DNA from: Firmicutes bacterium CAG:95
GTDB lineage: Bacteria > Bacillota > Clostridia > Lachnospirales > Lachnospiraceae
Direction: 5' to 3'
DNA: 64,000 nt
Assembly (NCBI GenBank): GCA_000438155.1
Contig: FR902940.1
Location: 28,788-92,787 of the forward strand
The notes beneath the pieces were generated by a model. It was not told the DNA's origin. It saw nothing but the letters and a program-made list of their open reading frames with translations, and ran no database searches. Positions 7,672 through 16,725 of this stretch are shown here, one piece after another (positions within the stretch are counted from its first letter, which is position 1; every line of letters begins with the position of its first letter). The position numbers and the translations under genes are program-made.

Positions 7672-8955
7672 CTAAAGATATTCTTTAGGTATATTTTTTC
7701 TTACTAAATTATTTCCCTTTTCATCCAACACTTCTAATGTATGCTGAATTTTATCCATAAGTTGATACAGTTTCTGATCCGATTCTTCCGACAATCCGAT
7801 TTTTGCAAAATTCTGTGCGGTTGAACCATCATTTGGAACAATATCACCCAAATTTTTGATTTGCACAAACCAGTCTACTCCCTGGAGTGATTTGACTGCA
7901 TCAACATTTTTCACTTCAACTATTTTACCGCTATCTACCTGGAGATTCTGGCACGCATATTTGGATGAAAAATAAGGATTCAATCTTCCTTTGAACTCAT
8001 AGCGTTCATACGTTCCCTTTAGTGCATATTCTATCATCATTTCCAGCAAATCAACTCCGCATGCCTTTTCAACAAACTTATAAAAGTGTGTTCCGCCAAA
8101 CCGGAATTGTGTTTCGATCAAAAATAATTTATCTTCACTAATCATTCCTTCAAAAGAAATAATTCCGTTATGAATACCTAAACCATGTATCATATCTTTT
8201 AGTGGTGTCAGAACCTGCTGCTCAACAATTGCAATATTCTTTGAAGGATACATATAAGATACTGCAAGTGGCACTGCACTATCAGAGGTACGTACAATAG
8301 ACCGATCTGCTACACTGGCAATATATACATCATCATTCTGAACTGCAATATCAATAACAATCAATTGTCCTTGCGATAAGTATTTTTCAACTACTACTTC
8401 CTTCTTAATGGATGCTTCCAATGCTTTAAGATAAGCATCCTCTACTCCCTCGCGGCTATGCAGTATGGTCATTCCTCTTGTACCACCACTATCCGTCGGT
8501 TTAAAAATAACCGGGTACTCAAAATTTGCAATCTCTTTTTCTGTCAGATTATTTCCAACATAAAACTCTGGTATTACCGGAACCCCATATTTTCTGCAGG
8601 TTTTTTTAAATGCATATTTTGTTACAAGCTGATCCAACTGTTCCTTTTTGGCATAGAAAGGAACTCCCATTTCCCTTGCAACATATGCTGTCGTGTATAA
8701 ATTTACCTCATTCCAGCTTGTAAATAATCCATCAACCTTCTGTTCCTTGGCAAAATTCAAAACTTCCTCCGGATTATATGTATCAACGTCACATGCCAGA
8801 TCTGCATATTGCTTAGCCATTGCATTTTTATTGTAGTTAATAATAATGGTGTATATTCCCATTTCCTTCGCTTTTTTTATGGCCAATTCAAAATGTCCCG
8901 ATGCTCCAATAAATAAAAGTCTTTTTCCTTTAAACTCTGAATTATTCGACTGCAT
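7672..8955 (-). CDS. ATP-grasp carboxylate ligase
   Basis: 427 residues. N-terminal Rossmann-like pre-ATP-grasp domain (RLLFIGASGHFELAIKKA, then VDGLFTSWNEVN), a central ATP-binding region (YPVIFKPTDSGGTRGM around residue 150, then VVVEKYLSQGQLIVID), and a metal-binding FLIETQFRFGGTHFY. This is the PurK/PurT/carbamoyl-phosphate-synthase-like branch that joins a carboxylate to an amine via an acyl phosphate. Lying right after neuB, it could attach an acid (amino acid or glycerate-like) to an amino sugar; that is inference. Its stop is 16 bases before the GAPDH-like start. No close match to a characterised ligase is recognised. Confidence 0.85.
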   Translation of the reverse strand: MQSNNSEFKGKRLLFIGASGHFELAIKKAKEMGIYTIIINYNKNAMAKQYADLACDVDTYNPEEVLNFAKEQKVDGLFTSWNEVNLYTTAYVAREMGVPFYAKKEQLDQLVTKYAFKKTCRKYGVPVIPEFYVGNNLTEKEIANFEYPVIFKPTDSGGTRGMTILHSREGVEDAYLKALEASIKKEVVVEKYLSQGQLIVIDIAVQNDDVYIASVADRSIVRTSDSAVPLAVSYMYPSKNIAIVEQQVLTPLKDMIHGLGIHNGIISFEGMISEDKLFLIETQFRFGGTHFYKFVEKACGVDLLEMMIEYALKGTYERYEFKGRLNPYFSSKYACQNLQVDSGKIVEVKNVDAVKSLQGVDWFVQIKNLGDIVPNDGSTAQNFAKIGLSEESDQKLYQLMDKIQHTLEVLDEKGNNLVRKNIPKEYL

Positions 8956-8964
8956 TATTATATT

Positions 8965-9981
8965 TTACCTTTCTATTAATTCGTCCTCTTCATAATCGCG
9001 ATTAGCTCTTTTGCCAATCACTTCATCCCATTCCATTGGTGAAATTCCTGTTCCCGGTCTTTTGCATGCTAAATTATCTTCTGTATAAACTTCACCACAT
9101 TTTATGGCTTGAGCAGCTACAATGCTTTTTCTCGCAATTGCTATGTTTTTACTTTCCGCTTTACTCGGAACCTTTTCGCCTGTTCCCAATGCCTTTTCAA
9201 CATTACGAATAGCCTGTACCATTTGTTTGAGCTCATCAGGCTCCATGCTTGCAACCTGATCGGGACCCTGCATACCACGGTCTAATGTAAAATGTTTCTC
9301 TATTACAGTAGCTCCTAATGCCACTGCCGCAACAGGAACTTCCAACCCCATCGTATGATCCGAATATCCCACGCTTACCTTGAATTTCTCTTTTAAAGAA
9401 AGCATTGCTCTGATATTTGCATCCTCATAGGCAGTTGGATAATCTGTATTACATTGCAGCAAAGTTATTTTACCCACACCTGACGCTTGTAATACGCTCA
9501 TTGCTGCTGCCACTTCCTCAAGTGTACTCATTCCTGTTGATAAAAAAATAGGTTGTCCATACCCTGCAACATGTCTCAAAAAGGGTAAATTGGTAATCTC
9601 ACCAGAAGGTATTTTCCATTGCGTCATGCCTAATTCGTGAAGATAGGTTGCTGATGGAATATCAAACGGTGTTGATAAAAACTGAATATTTTGTTCTTTA
9701 CAGTAATTTATCAGTTCAGGATAAACACTCCAAGGAAGCATTAATTTCCTTGCCATTTCTAATTGGCTTTCTTCCCCATCCGCATCTGCAGTATTTTTCT
9801 TTTGATAATCCGCTTTTTCTGCATACTTTGAAATTACATTTTCAGGGATTCCCGTCTGAAATTTCACAATATCTGCCCCCGCCTGGGCTGCAACCTTAAC
9901 CATCTTTTTAGCTAATTCAATATCCCCGTTATAATTCACACCGGCTTCGGCTATAATAAGCACTTTTTCTTCTCTATCCAT
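8965..9981 (-). CDS. neuB: N-acetylneuraminate/legionaminate synthase
   Basis: 338 residues, the usual NeuB length. The TIM-barrel domain has IIAEAGVNYNGD, AGADIVKFQ, LLQCNTDYPTAYEDAN, VGYSDHTMGLEVPVAAVALG and VIEKHFTLDR, ending in a C-terminal antifreeze-like SAF domain (RKSIVAA, GISPMEWDEVIG). It condenses phosphoenolpyruvate with a ManNAc-type sugar to a nonulosonic acid. It is the first gene of the neuB-to-neuA run and begins 30 bases downstream of the sugar-transferase stop. The sequence alone does not separate Neu5Ac synthase from LegI. Confidence 0.94.
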   Translation of the reverse strand: MDREEKVLIIAEAGVNYNGDIELAKKMVKVAAQAGADIVKFQTGIPENVISKYAEKADYQKKNTADADGEESQLEMARKLMLPWSVYPELINYCKEQNIQFLSTPFDIPSATYLHELGMTQWKIPSGEITNLPFLRHVAGYGQPIFLSTGMSTLEEVAAAMSVLQASGVGKITLLQCNTDYPTAYEDANIRAMLSLKEKFKVSVGYSDHTMGLEVPVAAVALGATVIEKHFTLDRGMQGPDQVASMEPDELKQMVQAIRNVEKALGTGEKVPSKAESKNIAIARKSIVAAQAIKCGEVYTEDNLACKRPGTGISPMEWDEVIGKRANRDYEEDELIER

Positions 9982-10011
9982 TGTTCTTCTTCCATCTGAT
10001 TCTATTTGAAC

Positions 10012-11310
10012 TTATTCACTAAATCCTTCTGTACTTTCCTTTGAAAAAATAGTTCGTAATGTTAACAAAATTATTTTCAAATCCAGCATCAGGGAATAGT
10101 TTGATATATAACTCAGGTCCAACTTCAGTTTATCATATGCACTTGTATTATATTTTCCGTACACTTGTGCATAGCCTGTAAGTCCTCCCTTAACCTTTAG
10201 TCTCATTCCAAATTCAGGCACTTCTTTACAATATTTATTAACATGCTCTATTCTTTCCGGACGCGGACCGACCAAACTCATGTTTCCTACCAAAATATCA
10301 ATAAATTGTGGCAGTTCATCTATTCTTGTAGCACGAATAAATTTTCCAATCGGTGTTATTCGTGGGTCATGTTCTACTGCGGGAATCACCTGCCCTGGTT
10401 TTTCTGCATCCATAATCATGGAACGGAATTTATGGATTTTAAATTTTTTAAAGTCTTTCGTATATCGTTCCTGAGTAAAAAACACGGTTCCGCCATCATA
10501 TATCTTAATGCATAGCGCAACAATCAGCATTAACGGTGATAGTATAATCAATGCCAACAGCGAAATTATGATATCCATCATTCTTTTCATAAATCGTTGT
10601 TCAAAAGTAAGTTCATACTCGCGGATTAACGCTAATTGTGTGTCAAACAAGTTCAATTCTTCCGCATTTCTCATCAATATGTCAGAAATTTTAATGGTAG
10701 AATACACTCGCACAGAATGGTAATAGCAGTCCTTTAATATACGATTACGTGCAGACGCATGAATGTCAAAGAGAACCACACCTTCATAAGAATATAATTC
10801 TTTACTTTCAAGTAAATCTTGAAAGCTCTGCCATGGTAAAATCTTTGCTATCTCGTATTTATCACTTCGAACCCTGACTTTATTTTCAAAGTTTGTGGGA
10901 GAATAGCTGTCATATAAAAGCAATAGCTTACGTGGCGGAAACAAATAACTTAATAACTTGTACGATAATACGTTCCAGACAATTACAATAATCACTTGAA
11001 AAAGAGTCATCCAAATAATCGCACCAATACAAGATATATCTGCTGTCAACAAAATTATTACAAGATAAATACATATATTGCTGAGAACAATTGCCATTCC
11101 CTGTGAGAACGAAATATTGTTTCTTTTTAATAAACCATACTTGGCGCCCCCTAAATTATAGGTAAACACCAATAACATTATTGCATATATTCCAATAATT
11201 GCAACATTTCCTATGGAGCGATAATGTATCAATGTAATATTGCGATATTCAGAAAACCACACGTATGCAAAGCATGCCACTTCTGCAATTAGTAATACGA
11301 GAATCATCAT
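10012..11310 (-). CDS. Polyprenyl-phosphate sugar transferase (glycan initiator)
   Basis: 432 residues from ATG 11310. Several N-terminal membrane helices, a soluble linker, then a bacterial sugar-transferase domain: KRMMDIIISLLALIILSPLM, FKIHKFRSM, RITPIGKFIRATRIDELPQ, NMSLVGPRPE, KGGLTGYAQVYGKYNT. It would load the first sugar-1-phosphate on undecaprenyl phosphate at the inner membrane face. The start is doubtful: the frame stays open 21 codons upstream and that part (KKKQASQYELKRISRY) resembles the usual N-terminus of the family, but holds no ATG, GTG or TTG. An AAGGTGG ribosome site at 11377-11383 lies just before an ATT-ATT-ATC cluster at about 11365-11373. Second initiator of the window. 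Confidence 0.88.
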   Translation of the reverse strand: MMILVLLIAEVACFAYVWFSEYRNITLIHYRSIGNVAIIGIYAIMLLVFTYNLGGAKYGLLKRNNISFSQGMAIVLSNICIYLVIILLTADISCIGAIIWMTLFQVIIVIVWNVLSYKLLSYLFPPRKLLLLYDSYSPTNFENKVRVRSDKYEIAKILPWQSFQDLLESKELYSYEGVVLFDIHASARNRILKDCYYHSVRVYSTIKISDILMRNAEELNLFDTQLALIREYELTFEQRFMKRMMDIIISLLALIILSPLMLIVALCIKIYDGGTVFFTQERYTKDFKKFKIHKFRSMIMDAEKPGQVIPAVEHDPRITPIGKFIRATRIDELPQFIDILVGNMSLVGPRPERIEHVNKYCKEVPEFGMRLKVKGGLTGYAQVYGKYNTSAYDKLKLDLSYISNYSLMLDLKIILLTLRTIFSKESTEGFSE

Positions 11311-11356
11311 ATATCTGCTGATTCTTTTTAATTCATATTGTGATGCCTGCTTCTTT

Positions 11357-12550
11357 TTACTTTCGATAATAATCTACCACCTTTTTTACTGCAGCTATTA
11401 CACTGTTCACGTCATCATCTGTCAAACTTGGATACAATGGGATACTCATAGAAGATTCATAATAAGCCTCCGCCTCTTGGCAAATTCCTTTTTTATATTC
11501 CAATTTTTCATAGTATGAATGCATATATACCGGTAAATAATGTACCTGCGGGCAAACATTCTCTGCATATAATGCATCAAAAAACTGTCTTCTTGTACAT
11601 GTAAGTAACTCCATATTAAGTCTGATTACATACAAATGTCTTGTTGTATCCGACTCCGGAATTTCTTTCTGCACTATAATTTCGGGCATTTTATCAAATG
11701 CTTCATTATACTTTTTTACAATTTCTTTTCTTCTTGCAGAAAATCTATCCAATTTATTCAACTGGCTGCATAACAATGCTGCCTGAAAATCTGTCGTTCG
11801 GTAATTATATCCGAGTTCCACCATTTCATTGTACCATAACGCATCTGTAGGATGACACATTTCGTCCTGATTTCTTGTTATGCCGTGTGTACGTAATCTT
11901 AACAATTTCCGATAGAGCTGTTCATCATTTGTTGTTACAGCTCCGCCCTCTCCACTTGTTACCGTTTTTACAGGATGGAAACTAAAGCAAGTCATATCTG
12001 CAATACTTCCTATTGGCTGTCCCTTATATTTTGTTCCAATTGCATGTGCCGCATCTTCAATTAAAATCAAATTGTTTTCACGAGCTATTTCTCTTATCTC
12101 ATCAAGCTGCACTGCCTGTCCGGTAAAATCTACTGCTACAATCCCCTTAGTTTTGGACGTAATCAACTTTTTTATTGATTCCGGATCAATGTTATAGGTG
12201 TCTCTTCTAATATCCGCAAAAACCGGTTTTGCTCCACAATACAACACACAATTTGACGATGCTGCAAATGTTATAGAGCTTACAATCACTTCATCTCCCT
12301 CTTTGAATCCAGCTGCCAATGCTGCAATATGTAATGCTCCTGTTCCGTTTGCCACAACCACAGCATATTTAGCACCTGTCACTTCACAAAGTCTTCTTTC
12401 CAGTTCTTCAACTTTGGGTCCGCAAGTAATATAATTACTACGTAATGTATCTGCAACTGCATCAATATCATCCTGCTCTATACACTGTCTTCCATAATAG
12501 ATCGGATCTTTTCTAATTGGTTCTCCGCCAAATATTGCCAATTCTTCCAT
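11357..12550 (-). CDS. PseC-like PLP-dependent sugar aminotransferase (DegT family)
   Basis: 397 residues, DegT/DnrJ/EryC1/StrS fold. Key parts: IFGGEPIRKDPIYYGRQ at the start, ITCGPKVEELE, LIEDAAHAIGTKYKG, and SFHPVKTVTSGEGGAV with the PLP-binding lysine of HPVK. These are closest to UDP-4-amino-4,6-dideoxy-N-acetyl-L-altrosamine transaminase (PseC). CapE at 21829-22833 makes the same 4-keto intermediate that PseC uses, so a UDP-4-amino-4,6-dideoxy sugar is a reasonable product. No PseH acetyltransferase or PseG hydrolase is seen. It starts 20 bases after the capG stop and its 3' end may overlap the true start of the sugar transferase. Confidence 0.88.
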   Translation of the reverse strand: MEELAIFGGEPIRKDPIYYGRQCIEQDDIDAVADTLRSNYITCGPKVEELERRLCEVTGAKYAVVVANGTGALHIAALAAGFKEGDEVIVSSITFAASSNCVLYCGAKPVFADIRRDTYNIDPESIKKLITSKTKGIVAVDFTGQAVQLDEIREIARENNLILIEDAAHAIGTKYKGQPIGSIADMTCFSFHPVKTVTSGEGGAVTTNDEQLYRKLLRLRTHGITRNQDEMCHPTDALWYNEMVELGYNYRTTDFQAALLCSQLNKLDRFSARRKEIVKKYNEAFDKMPEIIVQKEIPESDTTRHLYVIRLNMELLTCTRRQFFDALYAENVCPQVHYLPVYMHSYYEKLEYKKGICQEAEAYYESSMSIPLYPSLTDDDVNSVIAAVKKVVDYYRK

Positions 12551-12570
12551 GTTTAATCTCCTTTATTAAA

Positions 12571-13755
12571 TCAACCTTTTCGCCAAACCATTCGATTTAT
12601 AATACCTACATAGCTCTGAATAATTTTCACCACTTTTGTACTTACATTTTCATCAATATAGTCAGGAACCGGCACCCCTAATTCTTTATTATAATTCATG
12701 GAAACTGCTATTTCAACTGCCTGTAACAAGGACTGTTCTTCTATGCCTGCCAGCAGGAAATTTCCCTTATCAAGTGCCTCTGGTCTTTCAGTAGAAGTCC
12801 TAATGCATATTGCCGGAAAAGCATATCCTAAACTTGCAAAAAAACTACTTTCTTCCGGAAGCGTTCCCGAATCAGATACAACCGCAAATGAATTTATTTG
12901 CAGGCAATTATAGTCATAAAACCCCAATGGTTCGTGCATGATAACGCGATTGTCCAGTTTAAAATCGGATTGCTCCAATCGTTTCTTGGACCTTGGATGG
13001 CAGGAATATAAAATTGGCATATTGTATTTTTCAGCCATTTTATTTATAGCACCGAACAATGCCAGAAAATTCTTTTCCGTGTCAATATTTTCTTCTCTAT
13101 GAGCCGAAAGCAGAATATATTTTCCAGGTTTTAAGTCTAATCGCTCTAAGATATTTGAACTCAGAATATTTTCCAAATTTGCATGTAAAACCTCTGCCAT
13201 TGGAGAACCGGTTACATATACGCGTTCTTTTGGTAATCCGCACTCATGCAAATATTTTCTCGCATGTTCCGAATATGCCAGATTAACATCTGAAATAATG
13301 TCTACTATTCTGCGATTTGTTTCTTCCGGTAAACATTCATCCTTGCAGCGATTACCAGCTTCCATATGAAAAATCGGAATATGAAGACGTTTTGCTGCAA
13401 TTGCAGACAAACAACTATTAGTATCTCCAAGAATCAACAATGCATCCGGTTTTATTTGTTCCATAAGTTTGTAAGACAACCCTATAATATTTCCAATTGT
13501 CTCTCCCAAATCAGTCCCAACGGCATTCATATATGCTTCGGGTTCCTGTATATTTAAATCTTTGAAAAAGATTCCATTCAGATTATAATCATAATTTTGC
13601 CCGGTATGTGCCAGAATACAGTCAAAATACTTTCTGCATTTTGAGATAACTGCACTTAATCGTATAATTTCCGGTCTTGTTCCAACAATAATCAATAATT
13701 TTAATCTTCCATCTTCTTTAAATCTAACGTTAAACATTTCCTTGGTATCACTCAT
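12571..13755 (-). CDS. capG: UDP-N-acetyl-L-fucosamine synthase (CapG, WecB-type 2-epimerase)
   Basis: 394 residues from ATG 13753-13755, chosen because AGAGGAG lies seven bases upstream and directly after the capF stop; a longer frame would start inside capF. Motifs: VGTRPEIIRLSAV, HTGQNYDYNL, ILGDTNSCLSA, HMEAGNRCKDECLPEETNRR and VTGSPMAEVL. The EAGNRC-DECLPEE form is typical of CapG-type enzymes that 2-epimerise UDP-N-acetyl-L-pneumosamine to UDP-L-FucNAc, compared with EAGLRT in WecB. Its neighbour capF and the capE gene at 21829-22833 complete the same three-step route known from Staphylococcus aureus type 5/8 capsule. Confidence 0.9.
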   Translation of the reverse strand: MSDTKEMFNVRFKEDGRLKLLIIVGTRPEIIRLSAVISKCRKYFDCILAHTGQNYDYNLNGIFFKDLNIQEPEAYMNAVGTDLGETIGNIIGLSYKLMEQIKPDALLILGDTNSCLSAIAAKRLHIPIFHMEAGNRCKDECLPEETNRRIVDIISDVNLAYSEHARKYLHECGLPKERVYVTGSPMAEVLHANLENILSSNILERLDLKPGKYILLSAHREENIDTEKNFLALFGAINKMAEKYNMPILYSCHPRSKKRLEQSDFKLDNRVIMHEPLGFYDYNCLQINSFAVVSDSGTLPEESSFFASLGYAFPAICIRTSTERPEALDKGNFLLAGIEEQSLLQAVEIAVSMNYNKELGVPVPDYIDENVSTKVVKIIQSYVGIINRMVWRKG

Positions 13756-13768
13756 ATAGCACTCCTCT

Positions 13769-14974
13769 CTATTTTTCCACATATTCGCGATATGTTTCCG
13801 GATGTTCTGCATCAAACATCTCATTTGCCCACATTAAAACCACCAGATTTTCACTATCTGATAAATTCTTTATGTTATGAGCATATCCGGGAAGAATCTG
13901 AACTGCCTCAAATTTTTCATCTGAAACCTCAAAATTATATATTTCGTCCGTACCGAGTTTGCGCTGCTGAATCAGTCCATGCCCTGATACTACCACAAAA
14001 ATTTCCCACTTGCTATGATGCCAATGTTCTCCTTTTGTCATCCCCGGCTTACTTACGTTAATGGAAAACTGCCCATTTGAACTAGTTTTGATAAACTCGC
14101 AAAAACTTCCACGTTCATCCGTATTCATTGGTATTTCATATTTCATCTTATACGGAGGCAGGTATGATAAATACGTAGAATATAATTTTTTCTCAAATGA
14201 GTTTTCAGGTATTTCTGGCATTATATGCGTAATTGGTTGTTCATCAAATTTGTAAATCATCTCGGCAATACTTCCGAGGTTCTGCCTATATGTGATAGGA
14301 ACGTAGCAATAATTTCCGTCCTTTCTTTCTATCACATTCAATCCGTCATATTCACAACGATGTTCTTTTTGTTCCAAAGCATCCAGCATTTCATTTACAA
14401 GGTCGTCAATATAAACCAGTTCCAGTTCTGTTGATTCATCATTTATCTGAATCGAAATATTATTTGCTATATTATTGCAAAAAGTTGCTACTACGGAATT
14501 GTAATTGGGTCTGCACCACTTTCCAAATATATTAGGAAAACGATATACCAGCGTACGAACCGCGTTTTCCTTTCCATAAGTTAATAGCACCTGCTCTCCT
14601 TCCAGTTTGCTCTTCCCGTAATCACTATTATTATATCTCCCCTGCAAAGAAGCCTGGATAGATGAGCTCAACATAATCGGACATCTATTTTTATTATTTT
14701 TAAGTAAACTTAGCAGTTCTTCCACAAATCCACAATTTCCGGTTTCAAATTCTCCCTTTTCCTTGGGTCGATTTACTCCCGCCAAATTAAATACGAAGTC
14801 CGCCTTGCCGCAATACTCATTAAGCAGTTCCATCCCGGTATCCAAATCATATTCATAAATTTCTTCAATGTTCAAATCCGGTCTGGTCTTATCCTTACCC
14901 TCTTTTATGTTTTTCAAAGTAGTCACAAGGTTTCTACCAACAAATCCCTTTGCTCCGGTCATAAGTATTTTCAT
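13769..14974 (-). CDS. capF: Bifunctional epimerase/reductase CapF
   Basis: 401 residues, two domains as in CapF. The N-terminal SDR part has KILMTGAKGFVGRNL, FVFNLAGVNRPKE, SSSIQASL and a Tyr-Lys pair in DYGKSKLEGEQ. From about residue 280 follows a cupin (MNTDERGSFCEFIKT, KGEHWHHSKWEIFVVVSG, ILPGYAHNI) with metal-binding histidines. The cupin epimerises C3 and the SDR domain reduces C4 of the CapE product to give UDP-N-acetyl-L-pneumosamine. Start ATG 14974 overlaps the ABC transporter stop (4 bp); stop is 13 bases before capG. All catalytic features seem intact. Confidence 0.94.
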   Translation of the reverse strand: MKILMTGAKGFVGRNLVTTLKNIKEGKDKTRPDLNIEEIYEYDLDTGMELLNEYCGKADFVFNLAGVNRPKEKGEFETGNCGFVEELLSLLKNNKNRCPIMLSSSIQASLQGRYNNSDYGKSKLEGEQVLLTYGKENAVRTLVYRFPNIFGKWCRPNYNSVVATFCNNIANNISIQINDESTELELVYIDDLVNEMLDALEQKEHRCEYDGLNVIERKDGNYCYVPITYRQNLGSIAEMIYKFDEQPITHIMPEIPENSFEKKLYSTYLSYLPPYKMKYEIPMNTDERGSFCEFIKTSSNGQFSINVSKPGMTKGEHWHHSKWEIFVVVSGHGLIQQRKLGTDEIYNFEVSDEKFEAVQILPGYAHNIKNLSDSENLVVLMWANEMFDAEHPETYREYVEK

Positions 14975-16704
14975 ACAGTTGCTCCTTTGTCCATAATTTT
15001 TCCATCTTCCACCTGAAACACACTATCACATTCCCGAATGGTACTAAGTCGATGTGCAATGATAATCATTGTCTTTTTGCCGTGCAATGCATTAATTGCT
15101 TCCATAATTGCTTCCTCTGTATCATTGTCCAAAGCAGATGTTGCCTCATCAAAAATTAACACATCCGGATTTCTATACAAAGCACGTGCTATACCGATTC
15201 TCTGTCGCTGGCCTCCCGATAATCGTACTCCGCGTTCACCGATTGCCGTTTCAAGTCCATCCGGCAAAGAACGAACAAAATCGGCCAACTGTGCATCCTC
15301 CAATGCATTCCATAGTCTGACTTCATCATTTTCTACATCATTTCCAAAAATGATGTTTTCCCTAATTGTTGCATCCAGCATAAAAATAGTCTGTGGAATA
15401 TAGCCAACATGCTTTAGCCATGCCTCTTTATTTTCCAAAACATTTTCTCCATCGACCAGAATCTGCCCTTCCTGAGGTTTCAGCAGTCCCAGAATAATAT
15501 CAACAGCAGTTGTCTTTCCTGCCCCTGATGGTCCTATAATACCTACGGAATGCCCTACCTGGATTTTCATATTTGCATGATTTAGAATCAGCTTATTGCT
15601 ATCAGGATAATGGAATGTAATATTATGCAGTTCGATATCCCGTTGTACTGAAATTTCTTTTATACATACAGACTCTTCTACTGATTCATTTTGAAATTCT
15701 TTCAACGTTTTTATAATACTATCCAGTGCCGGTTCCAAAAAAGAAATCTGGTTTGTAGCTGCTACAATTCGGTTAATATTAGGTAAAAGCTTTATTGCCG
15801 CCATAGCAAATGCACTTAAAGATGGAATAAGCATTTCTACATCATAATCAATATAAAGCATTATCCCAATAATAATTAAAACAGAAATAATACATCCTCC
15901 TTCAATAAATAATCTTGGAGTGGCTTGTAATGTATTGTTTACTCGATTTGCATTAGACTGTTTTTTCCCGTATTCTTTATAATTTTGTATAAAATAATCT
16001 TCTGTACCGGTTACCTTCATCTCTTTAACACCGGTAATAGACTGAAGCAGCCATTTATTTGATGCTGCACAACTCTTTTGATAAATGGTTCCCTGCCTTC
16101 TAAGTTTAGGTCTTACCGCCTTAACAATCAAAAATACCAGCATTAACATCATTATCGCAGAAAATGCAGTTACCAGCGGATTTATTATGAGAACGGTAAC
16201 CGTAAGTGCCAATGCCACAACGCCGTCCGACAGCATGCCAAGCAATATGGAAAGCAACTGAAATGCATTAAGCGTATCTGATTGAATAATACGAATCACT
16301 TCTCCTGATTCAATCTTTAAAAAGAATTCATAAGGACGATATACATAAGAAGACAGCAATCTGCTCTGCATTAAAAACTGTCCATTGCTTACAAAACAAT
16401 ACTGCAAATAATACTGCAATACCAGATAACATGTTTTTATGACATATACTGCAACAATAAAACCGATACATGCCAGTGCAAAGTTTCTATAACTATCGAT
16501 TTGAAGCACTTTACATACCTGTGCAATATACTCATTTTCTTCAATAATATTTTTATTCAGGATTGCTGATATCAATGGAATCATCATTGATATCCCAAGT
16601 ACTTCCAAAAAAGCGCCCAAAATCATCATAATAAACAATATAACAACATGTCTTTGTTGTTTACCACTCAATAAAAATCTGTACTTCTTTATTATTCTTC
16701 CCAT
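14971..16704 (-). CDS. ABC-type lipid-linked oligosaccharide flippase (MsbA/PglK-like)
   Basis: 577 residues, a half-transporter with membrane and ATPase domains fused. Membrane part residues 1-320 with about six helices; nucleotide-binding part with Walker A GPSGAGKTT, Q-loop YIPQTIFMLDATI, signature LSGGQRQRIGIARAL, Walker B VLIFDEATSALD and the H-loop histidine in IIAHRLSTI. PglK of Campylobacter and MsbA share this build; in a glycan locus it most likely flips an undecaprenyl-linked glycan or a component of one. It is a paralogue of 52953-54716 with the same architecture. Function as exporter of another lipid cannot be excluded. Confidence 0.88.
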   Translation of the reverse strand: MGRIIKKYRFLLSGKQQRHVVILFIMMILGAFLEVLGISMMIPLISAILNKNIIEENEYIAQVCKVLQIDSYRNFALACIGFIVAVYVIKTCYLVLQYYLQYCFVSNGQFLMQSRLLSSYVYRPYEFFLKIESGEVIRIIQSDTLNAFQLLSILLGMLSDGVVALALTVTVLIINPLVTAFSAIMMLMLVFLIVKAVRPKLRRQGTIYQKSCAASNKWLLQSITGVKEMKVTGTEDYFIQNYKEYGKKQSNANRVNNTLQATPRLFIEGGCIISVLIIIGIMLYIDYDVEMLIPSLSAFAMAAIKLLPNINRIVAATNQISFLEPALDSIIKTLKEFQNESVEESVCIKEISVQRDIELHNITFHYPDSNKLILNHANMKIQVGHSVGIIGPSGAGKTTAVDIILGLLKPQEGQILVDGENVLENKEAWLKHVGYIPQTIFMLDATIRENIIFGNDVENDEVRLWNALEDAQLADFVRSLPDGLETAIGERGVRLSGGQRQRIGIARALYRNPDVLIFDEATSALDNDTEEAIMEAINALHGKKTMIIIAHRLSTIRECDSVFQVEDGKIMDKGATV

Positions 16705-16725
16705 ATATATGCACTCTCTCTGCCT

